Below are positions 32,365 through 41,006 of a stretch of 64,000 nucleotides of DNA, in pieces (the first letter of the stretch is position 1; each line of letters opens with the position of its first letter). Origin of the DNA: a virus; IMG/VR virus record IMGVR_UViG_3300036766_002289, positions 154,056 to 218,055 of that record; one strand, written 5' to 3'. The notes below the pieces were generated by a model that ran no database searches, was not told the DNA's origin, and saw nothing but the letters and a program-made list of their open reading frames with translations. A program made the position numbers and the translations under genes.

Positions 32365-33254
32365 GTATTGAAGATAAGAAACGTGGAGCATTCTGGGGCT
32401 TAATTATCGGGGACGCTCTTGGGGCACCCGTAGAATTTAAAATGCCTGGTGAATTTGTTCCAGTAACAGATTACCAGAGTGGTGGCCCACATAGCCTTAA
32501 TAAGGGCGAATGGACTGATGATACAAGTCTTGCTCTTGCTCTTGCTGATAGTCTGGCCAATGGCTGGAATACTAAAGACCAACTTGACAAGTATTGTAGC
32601 TGGTATGAAGAAGGCAAGTACTCCGTCAATGGTTGGTGTTTTGATATCGGTGGCACTACAAAACATGCCTTGGAAAACTATAGGGACAGTGGTAATCCAG
32701 AAACTTGTGGGCTAGCCGATGATGATTATTCAGGGAATGGTTCGATTATGAGATTGGCACCAGTGCCAATTAAATATTCAGAATTGTTTTTTGATCTAGA
32801 TGAACTCATCAGATTAGCAGAAGAATCTAGTGCTACAACTCATGCAAGTAAGAAATGTAGAGATTGTTGTGCATACCTAGCCACATTAATAGCTGGATTA
32901 ATCAATGGAATTGATAGGGAAATCTTACTGAATGACCCTTATTATATTCCACCAAAAGTATGTACAGCCGTAAGACTAGTCGCAGAAGGTAGTTACCGCA
33001 AAAACAAGGTCAAAGGCAGTGGTTATGTAGTAGAAAGCTTGGAAGCTGCTTTATGGGCTTTTCACAAAGCTGAGAATTTCAGGAAAGCTGTCTTGGCTGC
33101 GGTTAATCTAGGAGATGATGCGGACACTACGGCGGCGGTCTGTGGGCAGTTGGCTGGGGCTTATTGGGGGTTTGAAGCTATTCCAGAGGAATGGCGTATT
33201 AATTTAGCTAAAAATGATTTAATAGAAGGCTATTTTAATGCCCTGATAAAATAA
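32361..33254 (+). CDS. ADP-ribosylglycohydrolase (ADPRH/DraG family), copy 2
   Basis: 297 aa. GEWTDDTSLALAL (about residue 47), FDIGGTTKHAL, GNGSIMRLAPV and NLGDDADTTAAVCGQLAG (about 252) are the full set of family motifs, including Mg ligands. It is closer to the classic bacterial family pattern than copy 1 at 12692. Two erasers with one PARP suggest different substrates or timing. Confidence 0.93.
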   Translation: MSIEDKKRGAFWGLIIGDALGAPVEFKMPGEFVPVTDYQSGGPHSLNKGEWTDDTSLALALADSLANGWNTKDQLDKYCSWYEEGKYSVNGWCFDIGGTTKHALENYRDSGNPETCGLADDDYSGNGSIMRLAPVPIKYSELFFDLDELIRLAEESSATTHASKKCRDCCAYLATLIAGLINGIDREILLNDPYYIPPKVCTAVRLVAEGSYRKNKVKGSGYVVESLEAALWAFHKAENFRKAVLAAVNLGDDADTTAAVCGQLAGAYWGFEAIPEEWRINLAKNDLIEGYFNALIK

Positions 33255-33262
33255 ATAAACAC

Positions 33263-33610
33263 ATGAAAACAAAGGATTATTATTGGTGTTTAACTGTAAA
33301 AAATGGAACTAATCTTGACTTTATCTTTGCAGAAACCGTCAAAGAAAACAATATAGTCGCAGCATGTATGACAAAGGATACTAAGGCTTCTATTTGGACA
33401 GAGGGCAAGACAGAAACAGAGGCGGTGGCAAGTTTAAAGGTCAAATTAGAAGAAAAATTTGGTAAAATCCAGAGATGGAATGATATAATGTTCGAAGTAT
33501 CCATCTTTGATAAGGATGGGAAGCACAAAGATATCGCACCTGGGCCTATATGGTGGACAGGCAGGAATGGTTATAGTCCTCAAGATGGAAGAAGGTTAAC
33601 TCATGACTGA
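33263..33610 (+). CDS. hypothetical protein
   Basis: 115 aa. Begins with strands (DYYWCLTVKNGTNLDF) and ends with a Trp/Gly-rich tail. No family recognised. Overlaps the next gene by 8 nt. Confidence 0.55.
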   Translation: MKTKDYYWCLTVKNGTNLDFIFAETVKENNIVAACMTKDTKASIWTEGKTETEAVASLKVKLEEKFGKIQRWNDIMFEVSIFDKDGKHKDIAPGPIWWTGRNGYSPQDGRRLTHD

Positions 33611-33989
33611 TGAACAAGTTAAAAAAGAATTAGAGAAATTATTTTCGGAATGGAACATACTGCCTACACTGGAAAAGCTATATCAAGGGTTTGAGAAATA
33701 TCAAGGTTGTTTTCATGATGTAGAATCACGCAGCGAGACAGTTTATCCTTGGCCTTTTTCACCCAAAGGAGACGAAATGGAAAGCATTAAGAAACTTTTA
33801 GTAGGTAAAACTATTGCTAGTGTTGACTTTAGCAATTACAAAGCAACTTCTGATACAATGGTTTTGAAATTCACAGACGGCACTAATATAAAGATTGTAT
33901 CGGACCCCAATTGCACATTTGATGGTCTATCCTTCTACGTTCAAAAGAAGCGAACCATTGAACAAGAGTATGATGAGGAAATCAAGTGA
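33603..33989 (+). CDS. hypothetical protein
   Basis: 128 aa. N-terminal helix pair, then a small beta domain (LVGKTIASVDFSNYK, MVLKFTDGTNIKI) seen in several phage proteins. Role unknown. GTGA overlap with the next gene. Confidence 0.6.
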   Translation: MTDEQVKKELEKLFSEWNILPTLEKLYQGFEKYQGCFHDVESRSETVYPWPFSPKGDEMESIKKLLVGKTIASVDFSNYKATSDTMVLKFTDGTNIKIVSDPNCTFDGLSFYVQKKRTIEQEYDEEIK

Positions 33990-34339
33990 TTGAAGACCAA
34001 GTTGGCAAGACGCATGGCTCGAAAAATTATATTCAATTCCAAGTTACTGGATATAATCCATTAACCAAAGAGTTGCATGTCTACATTGAGCATATAGGTG
34101 ATCCACATTGGCACCGCTATATCGACGAAGGTAAGAACTACATATTATTTCGGCACGGCAATAGTGACGATGATTTTTCTAATGAAGACCCGATGGAATT
34201 ATGGGAGTTATCTACAGATCAGAAAAAATGGGTGGAAGGCGACCATATCGCCATCCCAGAATATGATCTCGTTCTACCGCAAATTTTAATTTATTACTGG
34301 CATAAAGACGATAGACTAAGCATGGAATGGGACTGGTAA
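33986..34339 (+). CDS. hypothetical protein
   Basis: 117 aa from GTG 33986. Acidic, rich in His, Trp and Asp (HIGDPHWHRYIDEG). Not recognised. The TAA overlaps the next ATG. Confidence 0.55.
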   Translation: MIEDQVGKTHGSKNYIQFQVTGYNPLTKELHVYIEHIGDPHWHRYIDEGKNYILFRHGNSDDDFSNEDPMELWELSTDQKKWVEGDHIAIPEYDLVLPQILIYYWHKDDRLSMEWDW

Positions 34340-34929
34340 TGATTGACTACTCTAAAATAGCTTCTGCCGTAACCTATTACGAAGCCAAAGGTTACAAACA
34401 AATTGAAGTGCCTTGGATTGTATCTTTAGATACTATGCTGGCAACTAGACCAAAAGGCGCTCGTTTGTTCAGTACTTTTGCTGGGGAATTAGTTGCATCT
34501 GGGGAACAGTCATTTATTGAAATCAGAGATAGTCTAAAGCCAGGTAAGTATCAGTGTGTGACACCATGTTTTCGTGATGAGCCAGTTAAAGATGAATTGC
34601 ACCGTCAGTATTTCATTAAAAATGAGCTTATATGGGTGTTAAATAGCTATGAATTTAGCCAGCCGCATCTTGAATCAGTGATACAAGATGCACTAAATTT
34701 CTTTAAACAATATGGAACCGCTGAAGTCGTAGATGCTCCGATTTTTAATGCTCACTACAACAAAGATATCGAACTCAACGGCATAGAAGTTGGCTCTTAT
34801 GGTTTCAGGATTCATGAAGGTTTCCATTGGATTTACGGCACAGGTTGTGCAGAGCCTAGACTAACTATGGCTATGGATTTACTGAACATTCTTGCGAATA
34901 GTAATTCAACTCGACTACCCCTTCTTTAA
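34339..34929 (+). CDS. mini class II aminoacyl-tRNA synthetase-like protein
   Basis: 196 aa. Motif 2 is seen in TPCFRDEPVKDELHRQYFIK (FRxE with a loop and return strand) and motif 3 in YGTGCAEPRLTMAMDLL (GxGxxxxR). No anticodon-binding domain is present. Such stand-alone cores include AsnA- and BirA-like amide or adenylate-forming enzymes as well as synthetase paralogues. Substrate cannot be named. The TAATG overlap fixes the start at 34339; the 3' end overlaps the convergent phosphoesterase gene by 59 nt. Confidence 0.65.
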   Translation: MIDYSKIASAVTYYEAKGYKQIEVPWIVSLDTMLATRPKGARLFSTFAGELVASGEQSFIEIRDSLKPGKYQCVTPCFRDEPVKDELHRQYFIKNELIWVLNSYEFSQPHLESVIQDALNFFKQYGTAEVVDAPIFNAHYNKDIELNGIEVGSYGFRIHEGFHWIYGTGCAEPRLTMAMDLLNILANSNSTRLPLL

Positions 34930-35566
34930 CCGTTAAGTAAGAACAAGGCAGTTCTGTCCACGACCCACTATTAAAGTATTTTTCCTGTTTTAGGGCTAAA
35001 TGGGTATGTCCTGCAATTGCAATGTCACATTCCCATTTTATAGCATATAATACAGATTCCTTTGCCACCGTATCAGAACAATGGAGGTAACTCTTACTAC
35101 TATATTTGGCTAATTTGGCTATATGATGGCTTCTGTCAATCCTTTGTAAAAACCAATATATCCAATCAGATATCCATGTCAAGAATGGATGGTCACTTAA
35201 AAAAGTATCGAATATATCTCCGTGTAATACAATCACTTTCTTTTCACCAGTTTCGAAGATGTGGTGAATTGGTTGAAATTCTGCACCTAACAAGTAGGAG
35301 ACAGTTTTGGCCTCATGGAAGTCGTCATGGTTGCCTTTGACCCATACCACTTCTATGTCGTTAGATAAGGCCCTGATTGCTCCTAGAACTTTCCATTCTT
35401 CTTTACGGAGTCGAACATTGAAGGAATCAAATAAGTCGCCAGCAATGATTAGCTTCTTTGTTTGATGAGTATTGCATTTGACTTCTCCGAGAAATTTTAG
35501 TAACATCTGACTTTGGCAGTTATGCGCCCCTAAATGTACATCTGAAATTATGGTTGCATCAAACAT
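34871..35566 (-). CDS. metallophosphoesterase (UDP-2,3-diacylglucosamine hydrolase-like)
   Basis: 231 aa. Motifs ISDVHLGA, IAGDLFD, WVKGNHDD, VLHGDIFD and IAGHTHLA are complete and in order, similar to LpxH-like enzymes. The start at 35566 opens directly into the first motif strand; a longer frame upstream would add an unlikely hydrophobic stretch. Third phosphoesterase of the window. Confidence 0.82.
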   Translation of the reverse strand: MFDATIISDVHLGAHNCQSQMLLKFLGEVKCNTHQTKKLIIAGDLFDSFNVRLRKEEWKVLGAIRALSNDIEVVWVKGNHDDFHEAKTVSYLLGAEFQPIHHIFETGEKKVIVLHGDIFDTFLSDHPFLTWISDWIYWFLQRIDRSHHIAKLAKYSSKSYLHCSDTVAKESVLYAIKWECDIAIAGHTHLALKQEKYFNSGSWTELPCSYLTVKEGVVELNYYSQECSVNP

Positions 35567-35600
35567 TAATGTAACTATTCGTAATAAGGAGTAGTTTATT

Positions 35601-35969
35601 GTGAAGATTGCAAGAAAAAACAAATCCCATCCTACTAAAAAGGTAATAATAAAAACCGCAAACATAGACAAGGAAATGATTTCCGTAGTTAAGTGGCTTA
35701 ATAAATTTGAAGGTGTTGTAACCAAATATTGTTGTCAGGGTGGACACAAGTTCCCAACGGCAGAAGACCCTAATTATGTAGATCGCCCTTATGTCGTATT
35801 TTCCTGTGACCATTCTTTGGACCTACTTAAGATTGTGGAAAAGGTTGGATATACGGGGGAAGTGACAATCAGACCGCCATTAGACATAAGACTCATGGAT
35901 TACTGCATAACATTCTCCAACAAAGAAAATTTGAAAATGTTCATAAAGGGGATTAAACATGACATTTAG
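35601..35969 (+). CDS. hypothetical protein of a phage family with a CCQGG motif
   Basis: 122 aa, GTG start with GGAG upstream. VVKWLNKFEGVVTKYCCQGG is a motif seen in many phage proteins without assigned role; the rest is alpha/beta. Confidence 0.65.
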   Translation: MKIARKNKSHPTKKVIIKTANIDKEMISVVKWLNKFEGVVTKYCCQGGHKFPTAEDPNYVDRPYVVFSCDHSLDLLKIVEKVGYTGEVTIRPPLDIRLMDYCITFSNKENLKMFIKGIKHDI

Positions 35970-36165
35970 TGAATTATCACCTGAGACAGTTTTCTTACTT
36001 GTGCCAGATGATGGCAAAAAATATATTAAGACCGCTGCTCCAAATATTACTGGACAGGCTTGGAATGCCATAGACTATTATGCTGATATTTATTTCAATT
36101 TTCCAGCAAATCAACAAATTGAAGTTCTGAACAATTCCAAGCGAATTCCTCTTAAAGGGTTATGA
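35959..36165 (+). CDS. small hypothetical protein
   Basis: 68 aa. Short beta pattern and a Pro/Asn-rich end. Overlaps the previous gene by 11 nt and is followed directly by the next. Not recognised. Confidence 0.5.
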   Translation: MTFSELSPETVFLLVPDDGKKYIKTAAPNITGQAWNAIDYYADIYFNFPANQQIEVLNNSKRIPLKGL

Positions 36166-36166
36166 T

Positions 36167-36439
36167 ATGGGTGGCCGTTGCAGGTATCCGTGCAATAAAA
36201 TAAAACATACAGATATATTTATGGCCAAATTACATCTGGATTTTTTGCTCAACAAAAATCCAGATCATAAAATGGCAATCTACATCTGTGAAGAATGTGG
36301 TGCCAAAGATGGGGTTGAAGTATGGCACGTTGGCCATATAAGAAAAAATGGTACTGTATACGCAAAAACTCCAGATGGTAAAAGAATGTTGAAAAAAGTT
36401 ATGATCGACCACGAAAATATGTCGAGCTATCTGTTATGA
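36167..36439 (+). CDS. small zinc-finger-like protein
   Basis: 90 aa. CRYPC near the N-terminus and ICEECGAKDG may form a metal site; a His-rich VWHVGHIRK and KVMIDHENMSS follow, partly HNH-like but too short to call. ATGA overlap with the next gene. Confidence 0.5.
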   Translation: MGGRCRYPCNKIKHTDIFMAKLHLDFLLNKNPDHKMAIYICEECGAKDGVEVWHVGHIRKNGTVYAKTPDGKRMLKKVMIDHENMSSYLL

Positions 36440-36897
36440 ATATAACTCAGATTAGGATGGTTTTAAGAAAAATAGCCAAATGTTATGGTGCAAGGTATAA
36501 AATGTTAGAGCAAAAAGGCTGGGACTCTGCTGGTGGCTATCACACTCACAAAAATTTAATACTTATAAACAAAAAATATTTATCTCATCCATCAATAATA
36601 ATATCAACTATATTCCATGAATTAGGGCATCGTTACTGTATTTTAAATAACAAATTCGCAGTGTATCATAAACGACCTAAAAAGATATCCTTTAATCACT
36701 TAAAGAAAATAGCTGCAATTGCACTTAGAGCAGAATTGTATGTTGACAAATGGGGCGAAAAAGAATTTAATAAATGGTTAGCTGAAAGCGGGCACGTCAA
36801 TGACCTTTACTATTGTCGGTCTTATCAGTCAGTAATCGACAGAGATTGGCTTAAAAATTTTTATCAACAACAATTAAATAAATTCATTAATATATAA
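36436..36897 (+). CDS. zincin-like metallopeptidase
   Basis: 153 aa. Zinc motif FHELGHRYC (HExxH, about residue 56) and a downstream ALRAELYVDKWG with a possible third ligand. Resembles small phage and ImmA/IrrE-like zincins, but lacks a clear DNA-binding part. Target unknown. Confidence 0.7.
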   Translation: MNITQIRMVLRKIAKCYGARYKMLEQKGWDSAGGYHTHKNLILINKKYLSHPSIIISTIFHELGHRYCILNNKFAVYHKRPKKISFNHLKKIAAIALRAELYVDKWGEKEFNKWLAESGHVNDLYYCRSYQSVIDRDWLKNFYQQQLNKFINI

Positions 36898-36901
36898 CTT
36901 C

Positions 36902-37132
36902 ATGTTGGAACAAGGTGAGATTTTTGTAGTTTTCTTTCATGATGCTGGTATTCGAAGTAACAATTATCTGCACTTCATTCAAGACTGTTTTACTAATGTC
37001 CTTATTACAGGCGTTAGCGTTAAATTTGATGGACCAGTAGATACAATTCTGTTTTTAACCGTTTCACTCGCAGGCACTACTTTACTTGAAGCAAAAGTCA
37101 CTGCGTTTGGTGGGACTGTAATGATTGCTTAA
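36902..37132 (+). CDS. small hypothetical protein
   Basis: 76 aa, mainly beta with hydrophobic strands (ILFLTVSLAGTTLL). No ribosome-binding site and no family recognised. Confidence 0.45.
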   Translation: MLEQGEIFVVFFHDAGIRSNNYLHFIQDCFTNVLITGVSVKFDGPVDTILFLTVSLAGTTLLEAKVTAFGGTVMIA

Positions 37133-37171
37133 TAATTCTTTGGTTATATCTAAATAGTTCGGAGGATAAGT

Positions 37172-37321
37172 TTGCCGAATTGTGAAGAACCTATCTTAGA
37201 TTTTAGACATTTAGAAGAAGAAGACGTGGAAAATCTCATACATATTGTTAGCAGAATTTGTGAGGACTTATTAGATAAAAACATTACCATTGTAATAAAA
37301 GTAGGCACGTATGAATACTAG
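37172..37321 (+). CDS. small acidic protein with TTG start
   Basis: 49 aa from TTG 37172, chosen because CGGAGGA lies 6 nt upstream and no ATG is available. Acidic with a helical middle (LEEEDVENLIHIVSRI). Its end overlaps the ATG of the next gene. Confidence 0.5.
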   Translation: MPNCEEPILDFRHLEEEDVENLIHIVSRICEDLLDKNITIVIKVGTYEY

Positions 37322-37505
37322 TTTGTGCAATTGTTGCAAAGGATATCTAGAAGAAGACTGTATTACCTGTGACTGTGGCTTATATTGGTGTTCGCCGCGT
37401 TGTGCTAGAAATGAAGGATATAAACGAACCAAGAAAAAGTCTTCCTGCAACCACTGTAGACATGTTAATATAAACGACCATTTTCTTTTTGAGAAGAAAA
37501 AATGA
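37311..37505 (+). CDS. small Cys-rich zinc-finger protein
   Basis: 64 aa with CNCCKG, CDCG, WCSPRCARN and CNHCRH, enough for two zinc sites, like MYND or HIT-type fingers. Followed in ATGA overlap by the pyruvyltransferase-like gene. Confidence 0.6.
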   Translation: MNTSLCNCCKGYLEEDCITCDCGLYWCSPRCARNEGYKRTKKKSSCNHCRHVNINDHFLFEKKK

Positions 37506-38473
37506 AAGAAATACATGTGTTAGGCTGGTATGATACCCCTACTAGCGAGACCTTGAAATGCAATATAGGCGACGAAGCCTATAAACTCGCATTCCCAAAA
37601 CTCTTCCCTAATAATCAGTTCATTTTTTGCGACACCCTTAAAGACCTTGACCCCGAAATTGTGATTCTGGGTGGTGGTGATGTTCTCTACCCATCCTTCA
37701 TTAATAAGATTAAAGCAAGTAAAGCTAGGAAAAAATACGCTTTTTCAATTAATGTAACTCCTGACATAGAACCAATATTCGACCGAGTAATTTCTAGAAA
37801 CCGATTAAACAATTTCGAATATCTCCCAGACTTTGTATTTGCGCTAGAAGGTAATAAAGATCACGGTAAGGCCATTATCAAAAGACTATTTGACCAGAAT
37901 AGATGTGAATTATATGAAAATGTTGTCATATTGGTAATGAATAGTTTTCTATGCACAAGAGAAAACACTTTAGCAAGAGATAAAGTTAATTTTGAAAAGG
38001 TATGTTTCGAATTAGCCTTAATTATGGATACAACACCCGCTAGTTTTATTTTACTACCTTTCGGTAATGGATTCCCACATAACGATAAAGTAACAAATGC
38101 TTGTGTCTACTCTAAATGCAAACACTGGAAAAAGAACTTATTAGTGTTTGATTCACTGAGCGTTCAAGAAACATTAGACGTATTTGCGGGTGCAGATGCC
38201 TCTATAAATACCAGATTGCACTCCAATATATTCAGTTGTATATCGGGCATCCCTTTCATTGATATAGGGCATCATGACAAAACCAGGATGTTCATGGAGT
38301 CTGTCAATAAACTTAAATGGAGATTTAATTATTGGCATTTCCCATTTGGAGAAATAAAAAATCTACTAAATGCCTTCCTTAGTAATAAAGAACTCTATAA
38401 AAATGAATCTGCACAAATAAACATCAATAACAAGAAACTTCTAGGACAATTAAGCGTGAATTTTGATATATAA
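37502..38473 (+). CDS. polysaccharide pyruvyltransferase-family protein
   Basis: 323 aa. NIGDEAYKLAFPKLFP, EIVILGGGDVLYP, and the C-terminal INTRLHSNIFSCISGIPFI are the hallmarks of PF04230 (GT-B-like fold). Members add pyruvate ketals or act near glycan synthesis. Could modify surface polysaccharide to block other phages; inference. Confidence 0.8.
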   Translation: MKEIHVLGWYDTPTSETLKCNIGDEAYKLAFPKLFPNNQFIFCDTLKDLDPEIVILGGGDVLYPSFINKIKASKARKKYAFSINVTPDIEPIFDRVISRNRLNNFEYLPDFVFALEGNKDHGKAIIKRLFDQNRCELYENVVILVMNSFLCTRENTLARDKVNFEKVCFELALIMDTTPASFILLPFGNGFPHNDKVTNACVYSKCKHWKKNLLVFDSLSVQETLDVFAGADASINTRLHSNIFSCISGIPFIDIGHHDKTRMFMESVNKLKWRFNYWHFPFGEIKNLLNAFLSNKELYKNESAQININNKKLLGQLSVNFDI

Positions 38474-38476
38474 TTC

Positions 38477-39109
38477 ATGCGATTCAGCGACTGGTTATTA
38501 AAAGAAGAAGCACCACAGGTAACAACCGTAAAAGGCACTCCTGATAATTTCTACTTGGTTTTCAATAATGGCCAACAAAGTGGCAAAGTCAATAACATCG
38601 TGGCCGTTCCTGGTAATCCAGGTATGTATCAAATTAAAAGCCAAGATCAAATGAATCCCTATTCAGTCAGCATGAGTCCACAAATTGGTCAAAAATTAAT
38701 CAGCTTTTCATGGAAACAACAGCCAAAACCCAATATGCAAAAAATATTGGCTTGGCCTACTCCCACTATCCCACAACCACCTCCATATTGGACCCCAGAA
38801 ATGATGGAAATGAACCATGACAATGCTGGTAAGTACATATCCAATAAGCTTTTACAACAAGGAATGGAAGCAAAGAAAGCTGGGATTATAGGAAATAAGA
38901 TATCTGAATTTATATTTTACTATAGTCCATATCCACCTAGAGTTAAGAACAGGGTATTAATGAACTTAGGCAATAAGTATCCTGATGCGGATACAATGGA
39001 GTTGATTAAGGTTGCGGATGAACATGCAAAGCAGGCTGAGCCTTACTTTAGGATGTTAAAGGCAAAGGGCTACGTTTCTGCTTTACAAAGTCCCAAACCA
39101 GTAGTATAA
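38477..39109 (+). CDS. hypothetical protein with capsid-targeting-like N-terminus
   Basis: 210 aa. Starts MRFSDWLLKEEAP, matching the pattern aromatic-x2-Trp-hydrophobic-x-x-Glu shared with 12193 and 61837. N-terminal half beta-rich with a Pro-rich linker (TPTIPQPPPYW), C-terminal half helical. Possibly a virion protein. Confidence 0.55.
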   Translation: MRFSDWLLKEEAPQVTTVKGTPDNFYLVFNNGQQSGKVNNIVAVPGNPGMYQIKSQDQMNPYSVSMSPQIGQKLISFSWKQQPKPNMQKILAWPTPTIPQPPPYWTPEMMEMNHDNAGKYISNKLLQQGMEAKKAGIIGNKISEFIFYYSPYPPRVKNRVLMNLGNKYPDADTMELIKVADEHAKQAEPYFRMLKAKGYVSALQSPKPVV

Positions 39110-39116
39110 TATTTGG

Positions 39117-39326
39117 ATGATAATCTACAGCGAAGATGGCGACATTTGGGAAGCCATGATTTGGATTGAGCGTGAAGTTTATATTGGTATGGGTCAATCC
39201 AAAGAAAAAGCTAAAATTGCTTTACTTGAGCATCTTAAAGGTATCAGGCCAATTTATTTGGAACAAATTAGAAATGCTCAAGAAATTATTGGCAAAATTG
39301 AGGAACTTATTCATGAATCAGTGTGA
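39117..39326 (+). CDS. small hypothetical protein
   Basis: 69 aa. Strand pair then a long helix (KEKAKIALLEHLKGI), a HicB-like or DUF-type small fold but without firm match. Overlaps the next gene by 14 nt. Confidence 0.5.
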   Translation: MIIYSEDGDIWEAMIWIEREVYIGMGQSKEKAKIALLEHLKGIRPIYLEQIRNAQEIIGKIEELIHESV

Positions 39327-39780
39327 TCTTTGTGACAAGCCTACGCCTATAAGCTCCTATTTCTGTGATGAATGTGGTAAGATTTGCCGAAGAAGTAAAA
39401 ATAAGGCTCAGCCTGACGTATATTGTGGCAAGCCTGCTGCTTGGGGTAGTTGTGGATTCTGTCAAGAACACTGGCAGGAGGAATGTAACGAAATTGACAC
39501 TGTGATGGAGTTTGCTGATGATGCATTCCATGCAGGAGAGTTTGATAAGGTTAATAACCGTTTAAAGGAACTTAATGTGCCTAACTTGAGTTCCCAGATG
39601 TGTGTGACATGGCTCACTGTGAGTAAGTGGGCAGAAAAAAACCTTCCATATAGGCCAGAATTCTTCAAGAAGTGTTATGACAGATTAGTAGAAATTCGTG
39701 GCGTTGAAGCAGCTAATAAGTTGACAAAGTATCGTGGCGTGGATGAAGAAATTCAAAAAATGCTTAAGGGAATAGAATGA
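39313..39780 (+). CDS. hypothetical protein with N-terminal zinc fingers
   Basis: 155 aa. CDLCDKP, CDECGKICRR and GSCGFCQEHW (about residues 4-60) form two probable zinc sites, then a helical domain. GAGG upstream supports 39313. Function unknown. Confidence 0.65.
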   Translation: MNQCDLCDKPTPISSYFCDECGKICRRSKNKAQPDVYCGKPAAWGSCGFCQEHWQEECNEIDTVMEFADDAFHAGEFDKVNNRLKELNVPNLSSQMCVTWLTVSKWAEKNLPYRPEFFKKCYDRLVEIRGVEAANKLTKYRGVDEEIQKMLKGIE

Positions 39781-39977
39781 AAACACCGTGGGCCGAACAC
39801 TATAGACATTGTGAGCAATGTAATCAGGCAACAGAAGTCCGACTTGCCGAAGCAAAAGATATTTATGATCCAGTTGGCGGTGCAAAGATGTTAAGAAACT
39901 GTTGTCCAGAAGGACGAAGGTTATGTATAGAGTCTAGTGAAAAAAGTACTCCACCTGACAGTATCACAATATATTAA
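39777..39977 (+). CDS. small zinc-finger-like protein
   Basis: 66 aa with HCEQCNQ and NCCPEGRRLC. ATGA overlap with the previous gene. Its leader TTAAGGGAATAGAATGA is repeated before the next gene. Confidence 0.55.
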   Translation: MKTPWAEHYRHCEQCNQATEVRLAEAKDIYDPVGGAKMLRNCCPEGRRLCIESSEKSTPPDSITIY

Positions 39978-39986
39978 GGGAATAGA

Positions 39987-40127
39987 ATGAGACTTCTTGG
40001 GCATTTATTCATGTGGAGTCTTGCTGCATTGCATCTGTTTATAGCAGAATGTGAACGGCAAAAAGAAAGAACCGCATTGGCGGTTATAATGCTTACTATA
40101 TTCACCTTGTCTATGCTATTATTCTAA
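39987..40127 (+). CDS. small two-helix membrane protein
   Basis: 46 aa with hydrophobic segments at about 2-20 and 30-46. TTAAGGGAATAG precedes the ATG. Confidence 0.5.
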   Translation: MRLLGHLFMWSLAALHLFIAECERQKERTALAVIMLTIFTLSMLLF

Positions 40128-40135
40128 GGAAACTT

Positions 40136-40444
40136 GTGATTAATTATAATGTAGATGATGTTAAGTGGTTGTTAAATAAGATTTTATATCTTGAAGAACA
40201 AAAGAATGCCCACCCATCTAATTGGCCAACCCACAGAAGAATCTGGCTGGGTTGTTATGATGTTTGGATGTGTGAACAAGACAGAATTGATGCTGTTGAA
40301 ATTCCAAAGATGCGAATGAAAGAAGCGGAAGAAGCTGGGTTCATTAAGAATGAAATAAGGAAAATAGGAAAATTTGATTCCGTGGTTTGGACGGTGACAG
40401 AACTCGGCCACGATTTTTTGAAAGAGGAAACTTGTGATGGTTGA
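40136..40444 (+). CDS. hypothetical protein
   Basis: 102 aa from GTG with AAGGAAACTT upstream. Alpha/beta pattern reminiscent of a small winged helix (KMRMKEAEEAGFIKNEI, VVWTVTELGHDFL). Overlaps the next gene by 11 nt. Confidence 0.55.
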   Translation: MINYNVDDVKWLLNKILYLEEQKNAHPSNWPTHRRIWLGCYDVWMCEQDRIDAVEIPKMRMKEAEEAGFIKNEIRKIGKFDSVVWTVTELGHDFLKEETCDG

Positions 40445-40736
40445 AAGTCGTGTTAAAACAGAATTTAAGGTAAGAAAACTTGAATTCAATATGGGTTTAA
40501 ATGACCCCGTTGACATGCGTTGTGGTGGACCTGCATCCTTGGCTTTTTGGGTGTATTCCTCATTATCAGAAGAACATTTGCAATGTATTGCAGAAGACAC
40601 CGAAGTTCAAAAAATAGTAAGGCAGCATGGTGGTGATGGAAGTTTTAATATAGCTAACTCAGTTTGGACTGAAAAATTTTGCCATACAGAAAACGAAGTT
40701 AAAGAAAACTTATTTAAACTCGCAAAACAATTCTAA
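40434..40736 (+). CDS. hypothetical protein
   Basis: 100 aa from GTG 40434, or ATG 40437, with AGAGGAAACTT upstream. Helical, with RCGGPASLAFWVYSSLS. Not recognised. Confidence 0.55.
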   Translation: MMVESRVKTEFKVRKLEFNMGLNDPVDMRCGGPASLAFWVYSSLSEEHLQCIAEDTEVQKIVRQHGGDGSFNIANSVWTEKFCHTENEVKENLFKLAKQF

Positions 40737-40747
40737 AAGGAAAGTTT

Positions 40748-40987
40748 GTGATGGAATGTAAATTAGAATGGAAGAAAAATTTCTATCCAGAATCTGTGAT
40801 GAAGTCTTTGAGCTATGGCTGTTATAACGAAGCATGTTTTGAATGTGCATCAGTAGATGGTGTCGAAGGTCGTTACGTCAATGAGGGAGTGTGTCCTATA
40901 CACGGCATTGTGTGTTCTATGTTAGGCGGTGTGTGGGACACAAATAGACCCGCACATCCCTGTGGAGCCTATAAAGAAAGTTTGTGA
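40748..40987 (+). CDS. small cysteine-containing protein
   Basis: 79 aa. CYNEACFECASV and CPIHGIVCSM suggest a zinc site. AAAGGAAAGTTT precedes GTG, the third use of this initiation context. Confidence 0.55.
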   Translation: MMECKLEWKKNFYPESVMKSLSYGCYNEACFECASVDGVEGRYVNEGVCPIHGIVCSMLGGVWDTNRPAHPCGAYKESL

Positions 40988-41006
40988 TGAATGTCAAAGG
41001 TAATCT

